Assembly (NCBI GenBank): GCA_021803645.1
Contig: JAJZLI010000051.1
Span: forward strand, 1-14,033
Length of the DNA stretch: 14,033 nucleotides
Origin: a bacterium
GTDB taxonomy: Bacteria; Patescibacteriota; Dojkabacteria; JAKAPS01; JAJZLI01
Reading direction: 5' to 3'
The translations under genes were made by a program, and so were the position numbers. Shown here piece by piece: positions 13,325 through 14,033 of the stretch (its first letter is position 1; every line of letters starts with the position of its first letter). The notes below the pieces were generated by a model, which was not told the DNA's origin, made no database searches, and saw only the letters and a list, made by a program, of their open reading frames with translations.

Positions 13325-14033
13325 CTTTAAAGAAAATATACACACAGATTCTATTATAGGAGAAGTATTCGCTGCAAATGAGTTTTTGTGTGAGGTTATT
13401 GGTCTTTCCCACCATAAGGTTGGGGCCATGATTCTGTTTGAGTCCAATTCTATTGGTTTTATACAAAAAATAACAGAAGAATATTCTACTGTTGTCTTAA
13501 TTACTAATTTGGGGGTTATGCCAGGAGAGACAGCCCTTTTATATAGAGATGATATAGAAATTCCTGTTGGTGATAAATTTCTTGGCAGGGTTATTGATGT
13601 TTTTGGAAATCCTATAGACCAAAAGGGAAAGATTGAATCAGAATATTCATCACCTATATTTCGTCCCTCCTACCCTATTATTGAACGGGACAGTATTGTT
13701 AAACAAATAGAGACTGGTATTATTCTGGTTGACTCACTGTTTCCATTAGCATATGGACAAAGGGAAGTTATTTTAGGGGGTATGAAGACTGGAAAGACAA
13801 CATTTTTAAAAGAGCTAATTGCAAACCAAAGTACTGATGTTATTGTTATATATGTTCTTATAGGGAAAAAAGCGGATGAGGTAGATGATATAGTGTCGTA
13901 TTTTGAAGAAAATAAGGTTTTATCTCACACAGTTGTTGTTTATGCCCCAGCAACTTCTTTGCCATCAATCCAATATTTGAGTGCATACTCTGGGTGTTCT
14001 ATGGGTGAGTATTTTTGGGAAAAAGGTAAGGAT
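13314..14033 (+). CDS. atpA: ATP synthase F1 subunit alpha (partial, 3' end outside window)
   Basis: The first 240 codons are present; the frame is open at the right edge. Alpha forms the non-catalytic nucleotide sites of the F1 head. The beta-barrel domain ends at IPVGDKFLGRVIDVFGNPID (about 83-102), canonical for alpha. The P-loop is GGMKTGKTT (155-163), where alpha usually has GDRQTGKT. VIVIYVLIGKKADEV (176-190) and SIQYLSAYSGCSMGEYF (218-234) match VICIYVAIGQKxSTV and LQYLAPYxGCAMGEYF, so it is alpha rather than beta. The N-terminus is short: about 13 residues are missing relative to E. coli, where the delta-binding helix lies. The ATG at 13314 overlaps atpH by 11 bp; the ATG at 13321 is in a frame that closes after 12 codons. 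Confidence 0.95.
   Translation, partial: MKYDFKENIHTDSIIGEVFAANEFLCEVIGLSHHKVGAMILFESNSIGFIQKITEEYSTVVLITNLGVMPGETALLYRDDIEIPVGDKFLGRVIDVFGNPIDQKGKIESEYSSPIFRPSYPIIERDSIVKQIETGIILVDSLFPLAYGQREVILGGMKTGKTTFLKELIANQSTDVIVIYVLIGKKADEVDDIVSYFEENKVLSHTVVVYAPATSLPSIQYLSAYSGCSMGEYFWEKGKD

Noticed and set aside
1..14033. CRISPR array, tRNA or rRNA genes, insertion sequences.
   Set aside because: No regularly spaced repeats, no tRNA-like cloverleaf sequence, no transposase and no terminal inverted repeats were seen.

Overview
This is a low-GC bacterial window read with the standard stop codons. TAA, TGA and TAG all end genes, and no conserved gene has an internal TGA. From the left edge to about 7.65 kb it is the S10-spc ribosomal protein cluster on the + strand: the tail of what is probably rpsS, then rplV, rpsC, rplP, rpmC, rpsQ, rplN, rplX, an inserted SpoU/TrmH-family rRNA 2'-O-methyltransferase (rlmB-like), rplE, rpsN (zinc type), rpsH, rplF, rplR, rpsE, rplO and secY. 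The gene for ribosomal protein L30 (rpmD), normally between rpsE and rplO, is absent: only 4 bases separate those genes. Missing uL30, very low GC, compact overlapping genes, a four-cysteine L24 and a short LID-less adenylate kinase fit the Candidate Phyla Radiation (Patescibacteria). That placement is an inference from these traits, not a phylogeny.

From 7.65 to 10.7 kb the usual secY-adk-map order is interrupted by about 3 kb of signalling-type genes. A + strand seven-transmembrane protein with no effector domain (7700-8380) is followed, tail to tail with only 3 bases between stops, by two - strand genes for multi-pass membrane proteins built like sensor histidine kinases (8384-9562 and 9566-10651). 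The first keeps the ATPase N-box and G2 glycines but contains no histidine anywhere in its 392 residues. The second has histidines but has lost the recognisable ATP-binding motifs. No response regulator is present. This pair is the most unusual content of the window.

A 51-bp divergent intergenic region separates the second kinase-like gene from adk. adk and map, which overlap by 17 bp, resume the spc order. After a 61-bp gap that holds a good promoter overlapped by a perfect 8+8 bp dyad, an F-type ATP synthase operon begins: a long b-like stalk subunit (atpF), delta (atpH) and the first 240 codons of alpha (atpA), each overlapping the next by 11 bp. No a- or c-subunit genes precede atpF. The N-terminus of alpha and the N-terminal part of delta, which contact each other in known enzymes, are both short.

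Together the window holds the translation machinery, its rRNA modification, protein export (SecY), nucleotide balance (Adk), N-terminal Met removal (Map) and ATP synthesis, with a membrane-sensor cassette lodged in the middle of the housekeeping operon.
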